From NCBI GenBank assembly GCA_963843285.1, contig CAWJJO010000013.1:248001-312000 (forward strand): 64,000 bases of DNA, read 5' to 3'. The stretch's first letter is position 1; each line of letters starts with the position of its first letter. The notes under the pieces were generated by a model. That model was not told the DNA's origin and did not search any database. It saw only the letters and a list, made by a program, of their open reading frames with translations. Positions 8,020 to 17,392 of the stretch are shown here, in pieces. The translations under genes and the position numbers were made by a program. The DNA is from CAZDDB01 sp963843285 (GTDB lineage Bacteria; Acidobacteriota; HRBIN11; JAKEFK01).

Positions 8020-10263
8020 TTAGCCTTTGCGTCGGACGGGCGCGGCAGGCAAGTATTGTTTTGGCCACTCCACTTCATATCCCTGTTCAGCTGCTGCATG
8101 AAGTGTAAAGTATGGATCGTAAAGATGGCCGCGCGCCAGAACGCACAGATCCGCCTGACCTGTGACAATCAAGGTATTCACCTGATCCCAGTTCTGAATA
8201 TTTCCTACACACATAGTTGGAATGTGAGCTTCGTTCCGGATGCGATCGCTGAACGGAGCCTGATACATCCGGCCATAAACCGGCTGTGCCATCGTTGTTG
8301 TTTGTCCACTGGATACATCGATGATGTCGCAGCCATGTTCCTTCAACATCGCAGAGGCTTCCACGGCCTGACCCGCATCGAATCCTCCGGGGACCCAGTC
8401 CGTCGCAGAAATGCGCACGGAGATCGGCTTTTCCGGCGGCCAAAGTTTGCGCACAACATCGAACACTTCCAGCGGAAATCGCATCCTGTTTTCGATCGGG
8501 CCTCCATACTCATCCTGGCGCTGATTGGTCAGCGGTGAAATGAAGGATGAGAGCAGATAGCCATGGGCCATATGCAGTTCCAGGATGTCGAAGCCGGCCA
8601 TCTCAGACATCTTCGCCGCGTTCGCGAAGTCGTTTCGCACCTGATCCATATCAGCACGATCCATCTCTTTCGGAACTTGATTCCCCGGCGCCCATGTAAT
8701 CGGCGATGCAGAAATCAGAGGCCAGTTAAAGGAATCCAACGGGACATTATTCCCTTCCCATTCCCGCTTTGTGGAACCCTTTCGTCCCGCATGCGCCAGC
8801 TGCATTCCGATTTTTGCGCGGGAATTCTTATGGACAAATTCCACAATTCTGCGCCAGGCCCACACGTGCTCTTCTTTGTACATCCCGGCGCAACCTGGAC
8901 TGATTCTTCCTTCCCTTCTCACATCCGTCATCTCGGCAAACACGAGCGCGGCTCCGCCAACCGCGCGTGAGCCGATGTTCACGAGATGCCAGTCATTTGG
9001 AGTGCCGTCTTCCGCCGAGTACTGGCACATGGGCGAAACAACCACGCGGTTCATCAATGTCATCGCGCGAAGCTGGAACGGGATGAACATGGGCGGCGGA
9101 GCAGTAGCGAATGAATTCGCTACTTCAAACTTCTGGCTGCCGGCGTACCAGCGATCGACGCGTGCAATATAATCCGGGTCTCTCAACTTCAGATTATTGT
9201 GTGTCACTCGTTTGCTGCGGCATAAGAGCTTCACTGCAAACTGTTCAGGATCAAAATCTTTCCATCGTTTGATATCTTCGAACCATTGCTGGCTGACTTC
9301 CGCAGCGCGCTGCAATTTTGCGACATCCACCCAACGTTCCTCTTCATAAGCTTCCAAAGCTCGGGACACATCCGAATGTTTCTGCAGAGCCTGCGAGAGC
9401 GCGATGGCATCCTCCATGGCAAGCTTGGTACCTGATCCGATTGAGAAGTGAGCTGTGTGCGCGGCATCGCCTATCAACACGATGTTTCTGTAACGCCAGG
9501 TCTTGTTCTTGATCCGGCGAAAGTTGATCCAGGCGGACTTGTTCGAGAGAAGATGGTGTCCATCCAGCTCACGCGCAAAGAGGCGTTCGCAATAGGACGC
9601 TGTTGCTTCTTCGGTGGCATTCTCCATTCCAGCGCGGCGCCAGCTCTCCTCATCCGTTTCTACGATGAAGGTGCTCATGTCTCGATCGAATGGATATGCG
9701 TGCACTTGAAATAAACCGTGTTCGTTTTCCCGGATGATAAACACAAATGATTCGAATACTTTCGTAGTAGCGAGCCAGATGTATTTGCTCTTCCCTTCCA
9801 GGATGTCCGGTTGAAAATGATCCGCGTACAAACTGCGAATCCGGCTGTTGATTCCATCGGCTGCTATGATCAGATCTGCATCGGAGAATCGGGAGAGATC
9901 CTCGACTTCGTCACCGAACCGGAGCGTCGCGCCGAGTTGGCGGCAACGATCCTGCAGGATCTTCAGGAACTGCACGCGACGGATGCCGTAAAAAGCGTGT
10001 CCGCCGGAGCGAATGATCTGCCCGCGAAAATGGATGTCAATCGCTTCCCACCGCGCAAAAGTAGACGTGATACTTGCATAGCTTTCCGGATCTGCTTCCT
10101 GAAATCCCGCCAGCGTTTCATCGGAAAAGACAACACCCCAGCCCCAGGTCACGTCCGCCGGATTCCGTTCAAAAATCGTAATATCACAGGCGGGATTTGC
10201 CTTCTTCATCAAGATCCCGAAATACAGACCGGCCGGCCCGCCGCCAATCACTGCTATCTTCAT
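8020..10263 (-). CDS. Fused FAD monooxygenase / Old Yellow Enzyme reductase (aryl-CoA type)
   Basis: 747 residues in two domains. The N-terminal half is an FAD-dependent aromatic hydroxylase with the dinucleotide motif GGGPAGLYFG near residue 7 and the second FAD motif IGDAAHTAHFSIGSG. From about residue 392 an NADH:flavin oxidoreductase of the OYE family begins (MCQYSAEDG, QLAHAGRKGS, HMAHGYLLSSFISP). This fusion is known from 2-aminobenzoyl-CoA monooxygenase/reductase and annotated salicylyl-CoA 5-hydroxylases, which dearomatise or hydroxylate CoA thioesters of aromatic acids. No CoA ligase or other ring-degradation gene is adjacent, so the substrate is inferred only from domain architecture. 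ATG start at the edge of the intergenic repeat region. Confidence 0.85.
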   Translation of the reverse strand: MKIAVIGGGPAGLYFGILMKKANPACDITIFERNPADVTWGWGVVFSDETLAGFQEADPESYASITSTFARWEAIDIHFRGQIIRSGGHAFYGIRRVQFLKILQDRCRQLGATLRFGDEVEDLSRFSDADLIIAADGINSRIRSLYADHFQPDILEGKSKYIWLATTKVFESFVFIIRENEHGLFQVHAYPFDRDMSTFIVETDEESWRRAGMENATEEATASYCERLFARELDGHHLLSNKSAWINFRRIKNKTWRYRNIVLIGDAAHTAHFSIGSGTKLAMEDAIALSQALQKHSDVSRALEAYEEERWVDVAKLQRAAEVSQQWFEDIKRWKDFDPEQFAVKLLCRSKRVTHNNLKLRDPDYIARVDRWYAGSQKFEVANSFATAPPPMFIPFQLRAMTLMNRVVVSPMCQYSAEDGTPNDWHLVNIGSRAVGGAALVFAEMTDVRREGRISPGCAGMYKEEHVWAWRRIVEFVHKNSRAKIGMQLAHAGRKGSTKREWEGNNVPLDSFNWPLISASPITWAPGNQVPKEMDRADMDQVRNDFANAAKMSEMAGFDILELHMAHGYLLSSFISPLTNQRQDEYGGPIENRMRFPLEVFDVVRKLWPPEKPISVRISATDWVPGGFDAGQAVEASAMLKEHGCDIIDVSSGQTTTMAQPVYGRMYQAPFSDRIRNEAHIPTMCVGNIQNWDQVNTLIVTGQADLCVLARGHLYDPYFTLHAAAEQGYEVEWPKQYLPAAPVRRKG

Positions 10264-10294
10264 AATCGCAATATTCTACTATGGCGCGCGGGTA

Positions 10295-10357
10295 TGGAGC
10301 GCAGGCTTCCAGCCTGCATTGTGGGTCGCAGGCATCTTACCTGCATTACGGGCTCCA
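10295..10357. repeat. GC-rich double-hairpin repeat (GCAGGC type)
   Basis: GGAGCGCAGGCTTCCAGCCTGC followed by a GTGGGTC spacer and a second hairpin GCAGGCATCTTACCTGC, closing with GGCTCC. The last codons and TAA of the neighbouring ankyrin gene lie inside its right end. Confidence 0.75.
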
Positions 10358-11950
10358 TTCGCGTGAGATCAGCCATCTACCGTCGCGGAAGGTAAGTTGA
10401 TAGAACCACTTCATACCGCCGTCCGGGCTTTGCAGCGACAGAGTCGCGGCGGTATCGTTCCAATACCCTTCCACAAGTTCCATGTTCAAGGGGCGCGCAT
10501 CCTGCCAAATCTTGAAGTCGACACCATCATAAAAATGGGAATCTCTGATCATTGTATAGGATCGAATCGCCTCGATGTTCTTTTCGTGAACGGCTTCAAT
10601 GTAGGATTTGCAAACTGCCAATGGCTTATCGTATTTCGCGATCGGTTTTCCATCCACTGCCGTTACGCGGTCATCTCTGGCGCCCGCGTCCAGAAGGATC
10701 CGCGCTGTATCTTCGTGACCCGCATCGATCGCTGCATGAAACGGCATGTGGTCCCATGGTATCTTGCTGACAGCATTTAAATCGGCGCCGGCTTTCAACA
10801 GCAGGTGGACCATCTCATTGTTGCCATAACGCGCGGCTTGAAACAGCGGGGTCTCATCCCAGTCCTTGTTGCGCACGTTTACGTTTGCTCCGTGCGCGAT
10901 CAAGATTCGCGCAACATCGATGTCTCGGGTATCCTGGAGCATGGTGCTTCCGGAAGAATCGCGAACATCCGGACTGATTCCGCTTTTGAGTATCCGTTCC
11001 ATTGATTCGAAATCGCGGTCTTGCGCGGCTACTTGCAGCGAAGATGCCTGTTCCGAAGGCGTACTCGTGAGGTCGCGATGCCTGGACATGTAGAGTACAA
11101 CACCAATAAACAAGTGGATCAGGGCGAAAAATATGAATCCCATCAGAAGGGTGAAACGCTTCTCTCCTCCGATTCGATGACGATTGGCTTCCAGGTTCCC
11201 CGGGTATAGCTGGACCAACCGCTTCTTTGTGGGGATGATGCCGTTTGCCTGGGCTGAATAGGTACCGATCGCACAAACGTCCTGTCCGGGTTCTACGATT
11301 TTCTCAGAAAGATAGGTTCCGGAATGAATCTCCGCCGCATTCCCCAATTGCCAGTCTTTCCTGACAGTTCCATCATCATCGGCCATCGCGCTCATGAAGT
11401 CGCCAATGAAGTTGATCGATTTGCCAAGGGTCACCTTCTCGAATTGTGTAGTAGCGATGTAGTCCTGCGCGTTCTCAAGATGCGAGGTATCTCTTTCGCT
11501 GGACTTGAAGTGTTCCAGAATCGAGAAGCCAAGCAGCTTGATGTCTCCCTGGGGCACGCGAATTGTGCAGGGAACCAACCTGATTCCCGTATAATCCTTC
11601 TGGCCCTGCGGTCCTTGATTGCCGATCTCATATTCATACAAAACACATTCTTTCTTTTGCAATGGACTTTGTGCGGGAAAACCGGTGGGACGGATCTTTC
11701 CTGAGATACCGATCGTTTCACCGTCTTTGAATGGCCTGCCGGATGTCGATGCCTGGAAAATTTTCAGTTCCTGAAAGCTTCGTATCGCTGTGGCGATGGA
11801 ACCGACAAACATCAAGGAAAATAGAGACCCGAAAAACGAGAGCAGCCAGACTGCGGCCGTATCAATCGGTTGACTTCGGAGGAAGTAGAAATATCCGGCG
11901 AAAGCGGCAATAAACAGCGCGCCGATGATCAGGCAAGACCGTTTCAACAT
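10346..11950 (-). CDS. Membrane protein with GIDE-like domain, ankyrin repeats and NTF2-like C-terminus
   Basis: 534 residues. Two hydrophobic helices lie at about 5-25 and 35-58, then a beta-rich domain (RPFKDGETIGISGKI, ECVLYEYEI) that resembles the GIDE domain of mitochondrial MULAN-type ligases and its bacterial relatives. A third membrane helix at about 267-290 is followed by three to four ankyrin repeats (AHGANVNVRN, LLKAGADLNAV, LLDAGARDD). The final 110 residues look like an NTF2/SnoaL-type cone fold. No RING finger is present. The combination suggests a membrane-anchored scaffold, probably with ankyrin repeats on one face and the beta domain on the other. Function unknown. The stop codon falls in the adjacent palindromic repeat. 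Confidence 0.65.
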   Translation of the reverse strand: MLKRSCLIIGALFIAAFAGYFYFLRSQPIDTAAVWLLSFFGSLFSLMFVGSIATAIRSFQELKIFQASTSGRPFKDGETIGISGKIRPTGFPAQSPLQKKECVLYEYEIGNQGPQGQKDYTGIRLVPCTIRVPQGDIKLLGFSILEHFKSSERDTSHLENAQDYIATTQFEKVTLGKSINFIGDFMSAMADDDGTVRKDWQLGNAAEIHSGTYLSEKIVEPGQDVCAIGTYSAQANGIIPTKKRLVQLYPGNLEANRHRIGGEKRFTLLMGFIFFALIHLFIGVVLYMSRHRDLTSTPSEQASSLQVAAQDRDFESMERILKSGISPDVRDSSGSTMLQDTRDIDVARILIAHGANVNVRNKDWDETPLFQAARYGNNEMVHLLLKAGADLNAVSKIPWDHMPFHAAIDAGHEDTARILLDAGARDDRVTAVDGKPIAKYDKPLAVCKSYIEAVHEKNIEAIRSYTMIRDSHFYDGVDFKIWQDARPLNMELVEGYWNDTAATLSLQSPDGGMKWFYQLTFRDGRWLISREWSP

Positions 11951-11970
11951 GTTTTAGCATTATGCCACAT

Positions 11971-12020
11971 GGAGCGCAGACTTCCAGCCTGCATTGGGGG
12001 CCGCAGGCATCTTGCCTGCA
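11971..12020. repeat. GC-rich double-hairpin repeat (GCAGGC type)
   Basis: Copy of the 10.3-kb element: GGAGCGCAGACTTCCAGCCTGC, a TTGGGGGCC spacer, then GCAGGCATCTTGCCTGC. It lies between two minus-strand genes, upstream of the ankyrin protein gene and downstream of the permease. Confidence 0.75.
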
Positions 12021-12038
12021 CCATCGTTGGTTAGAATC

Positions 12039-14423
12039 TCATTCGTATCGCAAAGCGACAATCGGATCTACATGAGTCGCTCTTCGCGCGGGGATATAGA
12101 TCGCCGCGAGACTTACCAAGAGTAAAAGAATCGAAACGCCGGCAAAAGTGATGGGATCCGTTGGGGTCACCTGAAACAGTAAACTGGCCATCACGCGCGT
12201 GAGCATCCATGAGCCCGCAAGGCCCAGACAAAGGCCTATTACGGTTAGAATAATCCCCTGCTTCAATATCATTCCGAGTATACTGGAGCGCTCGGCGCCG
12301 AGAGCCATCCGAACCCCGATATCGTGAGTCCGCTGATTTACCGAATGCGAGATCACGCCGTAAACGCCAAGAATTGTCAAAAGCAGCGCCAGAGCTGCGA
12401 AAGAGCCCATCAACCACATTAGAAAACGCTTTGGAGCCAGATTTGTTTCCACAAGAAAATCGACCGTTCGAATCTTCCACACTGGCTGATCCTTATCGAT
12501 GGACCAAATTGCATTTTTCACCGCATCCGCCAGTACCATCGGCTCCACTCCGGTTCGAACGACAAGAGTCGCAAAAATACCTGGATTCTGACTGTAGCTG
12601 GTATAGATTTGCGGTTGGATCTCTTCATCCAGATCGTACTGTTTTGCATTTCCTGAGATTCCGACAATCGTTGCTGTAATTTCAAATTCAGGGAAATAAA
12701 TATGTTTGCCGATTGCTTCCCCGTTCGGGTAAAACCGCGACGCCATTTCTTGATTGATGATCACGACTGGAGGAGTATCCAATGTATCCTGTTCGGTAAA
12801 GCCACGCCCCCGACGCAATGGAATTCCTATCGTCTTGAAGTATTCAGGGCTTACCGAATTAAACCAGGCAATCGGCTCCTGTCCTTTGGGAGCCGCGGGA
12901 CGATCTGTGAGAACGAATCTAGCGGAACCTCCGTTTCCGCTAAAAGGAAGACCACGGACCACTGCAGCATTGAGAACGCCGGGAACATTCCTTACATGCT
13001 CTACCACTTGACGGTGAAAATTCCACTGCAGTTTCTCTTCCGCATACTTGTTGCGCGGCAAACGATACTCCATGGTCAGAAGATTCTCCGTTTTCATACC
13101 CGGCTCAACATGAAGCAGTTGAATAAAACTCCGAAGAAGAAGCGCAGATCCAATCAATAGAATTAACGACAGAGCGATCTGAGTAACTACAAAAGACTTG
13201 CGGACACGCGCATGTTCTTTCCCACCGCCCCGAGTTCCACCTCGCAGCGAATCGAAGAGATCCACCCGAAATGACTGCATCGATGGCAGCAAGCCGAATA
13301 GAATTCCAACACCAATGGAAACAAACAGCGTGAACAGCAGGACGTTTCTATCCAGAATGTTGGGATTTCCAGGCAACGTGATTGGACTGAGAGTGCTCAA
13401 TGCATCTGCGCCCCAGGCACCCAGCAAGATACCTACCATTCCTCCACAAATACCCAACACGAGTGACTCAGTCAAAAGCTGTCTGACCAATCGAAAGCGT
13501 CCGGCTCCTAACGCCGTGCGCACTGCGAGTTCTTTTTGTCTGGTCACATTGCGCGAAAGCAGTAGATTCGCCGTGTTCGCAGAGGCAATGAGCAGAATGA
13601 ATCCAACTGCGCCCATGAGAATCAACAGGGCTGTGCGAATATCTTCTACCAGTATCTCCTGAAGAGGCTGCAAACGGATACCCATGTCCTTGTTTTCGGC
13701 GGGATACGCCCGCGCTAATCTGCCTGCAATCTCGCTCAATTCCTGTTGCGCATGGGAAAGCGAAGCTCCGGAACGGAGTCTCCCGAACGCATGAAGATTC
13801 CGTTGATCTCGCGAAACTTTGAAATTGGGATAGTAAGTTACCGGAATCCAAACTTCGACTTCATCAATTGGAAATTGAAATTTCGGAGGCATGATTCCGA
13901 TTACTGTAAAAGGCTCGCCGTTCAAAACAAGACTGCTTCCAATGAAATTTAGATTTGAGCCAAATCGATTCACCCACAGGCTATGCTGGACAATTGCGAC
14001 ACGGGGACCTCCCGGCTCGCCTTCACTTGGCGCAAACGTGCGGCCGCGAAATGCGTCTACCTTCAAAAGGTGGAAGAAGTCCGATGAAACAAAACCGCCC
14101 CGGACACGATCCGGCCGCTCCGTTCCCGTCAGATTCACGCTTTGCGGCACGAAGACAGAAACGCCCTCCAGGGTCTGGCTCTGTCCGTTCCAGTCTCTGG
14201 CATTGGAATAAGCGACTGTGCTGCGGCTTCCATCCTTCAAAGTTTCAAATAGCATGACAAGCCGATCGGAATCCGGAAAAGGAAGCGGTCTGAGCAAAGC
14301 AGCATTTACGAAACTGAAGATTGCCGTGTTCGCTCCGATTCCAAGTCCGAGTGTGAGGATGATGACGGCAGTAAAACCTGGATTCTTGAGCAGCAATCGT
14401 AACGCGTAACGGAAGTCATGCAT
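12039..14423 (-). CDS. ADOP-type duplicated MacB/FtsX permease
   Basis: 794 residues, with the sequence MHDFRYALRLLLKNPGFTAV typical of the acidobacterial duplicated orphan permease group. There are two MacB periplasmic-core domains, each flanked by FtsX transmembrane domains: helices at about residues 18-40, three more over 270-400, one near 415-435, and three over 680-790. FtsX signatures include RTALGAGRFRLVRQ and VRMALGAERSSILG. No ABC ATPase gene is adjacent, as is usual for orphans of this group. MacB relatives move lipoproteins, peptides or drugs across the envelope, but the substrate here is unknown. The start has an excellent AGGAGGAGA site. A perfect palindrome lies about 115 nt upstream. 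Confidence 0.9.
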   Translation of the reverse strand: MHDFRYALRLLLKNPGFTAVIILTLGLGIGANTAIFSFVNAALLRPLPFPDSDRLVMLFETLKDGSRSTVAYSNARDWNGQSQTLEGVSVFVPQSVNLTGTERPDRVRGGFVSSDFFHLLKVDAFRGRTFAPSEGEPGGPRVAIVQHSLWVNRFGSNLNFIGSSLVLNGEPFTVIGIMPPKFQFPIDEVEVWIPVTYYPNFKVSRDQRNLHAFGRLRSGASLSHAQQELSEIAGRLARAYPAENKDMGIRLQPLQEILVEDIRTALLILMGAVGFILLIASANTANLLLSRNVTRQKELAVRTALGAGRFRLVRQLLTESLVLGICGGMVGILLGAWGADALSTLSPITLPGNPNILDRNVLLFTLFVSIGVGILFGLLPSMQSFRVDLFDSLRGGTRGGGKEHARVRKSFVVTQIALSLILLIGSALLLRSFIQLLHVEPGMKTENLLTMEYRLPRNKYAEEKLQWNFHRQVVEHVRNVPGVLNAAVVRGLPFSGNGGSARFVLTDRPAAPKGQEPIAWFNSVSPEYFKTIGIPLRRGRGFTEQDTLDTPPVVIINQEMASRFYPNGEAIGKHIYFPEFEITATIVGISGNAKQYDLDEEIQPQIYTSYSQNPGIFATLVVRTGVEPMVLADAVKNAIWSIDKDQPVWKIRTVDFLVETNLAPKRFLMWLMGSFAALALLLTILGVYGVISHSVNQRTHDIGVRMALGAERSSILGMILKQGIILTVIGLCLGLAGSWMLTRVMASLLFQVTPTDPITFAGVSILLLLVSLAAIYIPARRATHVDPIVALRYE

Positions 14424-14537
14424 AAGATCTCCTCCTAAGCTGTTGAAGCAAATGCCATGCCATGCGTTTCACGAGGGGAATACGAGCACATGCTGACCGC
14501 TTCTGGGATTTTCGTTTTCAAAAACGGACAGATAATA

Positions 14538-14555
14538 CTTAACCATTCGGTTAAG
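14538..14555. promoter_or_regulatory. Operator-like palindrome upstream of the ADOP permease
   Basis: CTTAACC and GGTTAAG form a perfect inverted repeat around ATTC. Read on the minus strand it is followed directly by TATTAT, a possible -10 box for the permease gene starting at 14423. Such a site fits a dimeric repressor of the ArsR/PadR/TetR kind, but no regulator gene is adjacent. Confidence 0.45.
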
Positions 14556-14579
14556 CATCAACTCGCGGGGTTCGTCTTT

Positions 14580-17344
14580 TTACTTGAGCTGCATCAGCCA
14601 CACATCGGATTCCTGGCTGGTGCGGGTGTAGTACAGCGAGCGGTTGTCCCTGCTGGGTCTGAACTCAAGAATCTCAGGATCGAGTTCGGCGATGATTTGT
14701 ACCTTCTTCGTTTGAGAGTCGAGTATCCGTAGATCGTCAACGCCACGGTAAACAATGTGCCGGCTGTCCTTCAGCCAAAAAATACTGCCGGGACCGGCAG
14801 GCAACTCAATATCAGCCAGTTTTTCGTAAGTTTGATTTTCCAGTGTATATGCATAAATGCCGAATCTAGTTGTCTGGCGGGCCGCAAATCCTACAAGCTT
14901 TTTTCCATCGGGTGACCATGAGCCTATAATGAACCGTCCGTCTTCAACCGGAAAAGGCGCTAACGATTGAAAGTCTGTTTTCGGAAGAGATCCGGTTGTG
15001 TCAAATATCTGCGCGCGGGATTCCATAGAAGAAGTAATGCGGTTTCCGTCGGGCGATATCACAAAATTGCCCGTCAAACTTTCCGTCGTTTTCGTTATTT
15101 GTTGCAATCCACTACCGTCGGGCTTAATGCTCCAGAACTCATATCTTCCAGTTCGCTCCGAATAAAACAGGATCCGTTTCCCATCCGGAGTCCAGTGCGG
15201 TCCCCGGTCTTTAAGCGGATCATCTGTGAGCTTGCGCAGTTCGGTACCATCAGAACGGCAAACATAAATATCTTCTGGATTCGCTCGGGTGCGCATGGCA
15301 ATCCATTCCCCATCCGGTGAGGGATCGGCATCCATGAAAGAAGTAGTTCCCGGGTAATCATTTGTGCGGGGGGCACAAGAGCAGGACGATCCGGGTCAAA
15401 GTCGATTCTTTCTACATTGGAACGTTGCTCCATTGCTGCATAAAGGATTTTATTGCCGTCGCGGGAGATGCTCAAGTGAGCGGAGAATTCGGCCGGCGTG
15501 ATAAAGCCTTCTGGTTGACCGATTGCTTTGCCTGAACTTTGATCGATCCTGGTACGCCATAGATTCATCGTTCCGCCGCGATCGCTGGAAAAATAAAGGT
15601 AATGGCCGTCGGGCGACCATACCGGATTCCAATCAATGGCCGCATCGTTGGTTATTTGAATTGGCGAGCCGCCATGCGAATTGATGATCCAGAGATCGCG
15701 CTGGCCGCTGCCTTCGGGAAGGGCCCAATAAGCAATCCACAGGCCGTCAGGTGACCAGGCCGGCTGGACCGCATCACCTTTTGCAATCTGTCGCTTTTCC
15801 CCGGAATCCACTCGAACAGCCCAGAGCTGACTGGTCGTTCCCCGTCCAAATGGAAGACGGATTCCTTCTGTTGCATATACAATTTCTTTTCCATCCGGCG
15901 ACCACGCGGGATTAAGGCCTGTGTCCGTTAATCGTCGGACGGATTCACCGGTTGCGCCCATGACAAAAATTCCGCCCCCTTCACGTTCCGATCGAAATGT
16001 GATCCATTGCCCATCCGGTGAGAAGGCGCCCGCGAAATCGTCTTTATCGGAATCCTTCGTTAGGTTCACTGGATTACGTCCGCCGATTCTCTGCAGGAAA
16101 ATATCCAGGTCTTGGCCGTCTCTTGTTGTGTAAACAACAAAATTTCCATCGGGCGAAATACTTGGGAATGTTTCCGGACCGGGCATATCGGTAATCCGAG
16201 TGAACGTTCCTGGGACGGGCACGGTAGTCCCGATTTTTGCTTCGCGCTTGCGGAGGAACAGTAGTCCAAAGAAGAGCGCCACCATAATTGCAGCAGTGAT
16301 GCCGACATAGAGCGGTTTGTGACTCGTTCGCATAACGGGCTTAGCGGGCGTAGTTGCAGGCGGTGTTTGAACGGCGGTCGCACTTGGAACTGCAGTAGAT
16401 TCAATCGCAGCAGTCTGCGGAACAGGGATAGCGGCAGATCTGCCGCTATCAGAATCGCGCTTGAGGCGCTTGAGATCGGTCCGGATCTCTGCAGCAGTCT
16501 GATAGCGAAGATCACGGTCTTTTTCAATCGCCTTGTTGATGATCTGTTCCAAAGCTGCCGGTACCTGCGGGTTCAACCTTACCGGAGAGACAGGGTTACG
16601 ATTGAGAATCGCTTCAAAGATCACGGCATTGGAATTGCCGGTAAACGCAGGATGCGCTGTGCTCATCTCGTAGAGCACAAGACCGAACGAAAAGAGATCG
16701 GTACGAGCATCCAGATCCGCCGCCTTTGCTTGTTCCGGCGACATGTACGCAACAGTGCCTACGGCCATACCCGGGCTCGTTAAGTGCTCAGGACTCGTTT
16801 CGAACGTGGAAATGCCCGCTATTTGTGGCGCTTGATGCTGCCCTCCTATCAATTTAGCCAGGCCGAAATCCATCACTTTTACGTGGCCACGTTTGGTAAC
16901 GAAAATATTTGCAGGCTTGATATCCCTGTGAATGATTCCTTGCGCGTGCGCGGCGTCCAACGCATCTGCAATTTGAATTCCACACTCAATCACACGTTGA
17001 ATTTCCATCGGCACACCAAGAACAGCGTGCTTCAATGTTTGACCTTCCAGTAATTCCATCGCTATGAAATGCACGGTCTTCCCCACTGCCTGAGAGTCAT
17101 CGCTGATGGCTGCGCTGTCGATTTCGTGGATCGTACAAATGTTGGGATGATTCAGGGCCGATGCTGCTCGCGCTTCGCGTTGCAGCCGTTCGAGCGCTTG
17201 AGGGTCGTTCGACAATTCGGCAGGTAAGAATTTTAGCGCGACGCTGCGGCCAAGCTTGATGTCTTCGGCCCGATAGACGACTCCCATCCCACCCCCGCCG
17301 AGAAGGTCAAAGATTTTGTAATGGGACAGGGTCTTGCCGATCAT
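14580..17344 (-). CDS. Ser/Thr protein kinase with TM segment and C-terminal TolB-like propeller (frameshifted)
   Basis: Hanks-type kinase. The glycine loop is GGGGMGVVYRAED, the catalytic loop HRDIKPANI and the Mg loop DFGLAKL. After a Pro/Thr-rich linker, one membrane helix lies near residues 343-363 (ITAAIMVALFFGLLFL), followed by SPDG-type beta-propeller repeats of the TolB/WD40-like kind outside the membrane. The frame starting at 17344 is open for 749 codons, but its last 80 or so lose the SPDG pattern. The pattern resumes in another frame, with DADPSPDGEW, and runs to 14580. The join lies at or near the run of six G at 15368-15373, and one extra base there would give about 920 residues. 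Native truncation is possible, but indel error is equally likely. Confidence 0.85.
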
Positions 17345-17392
17345 ACCTCTGAAGCCAGTGTAACATACGGGATCTCGACGCTTGCCAGGTTA

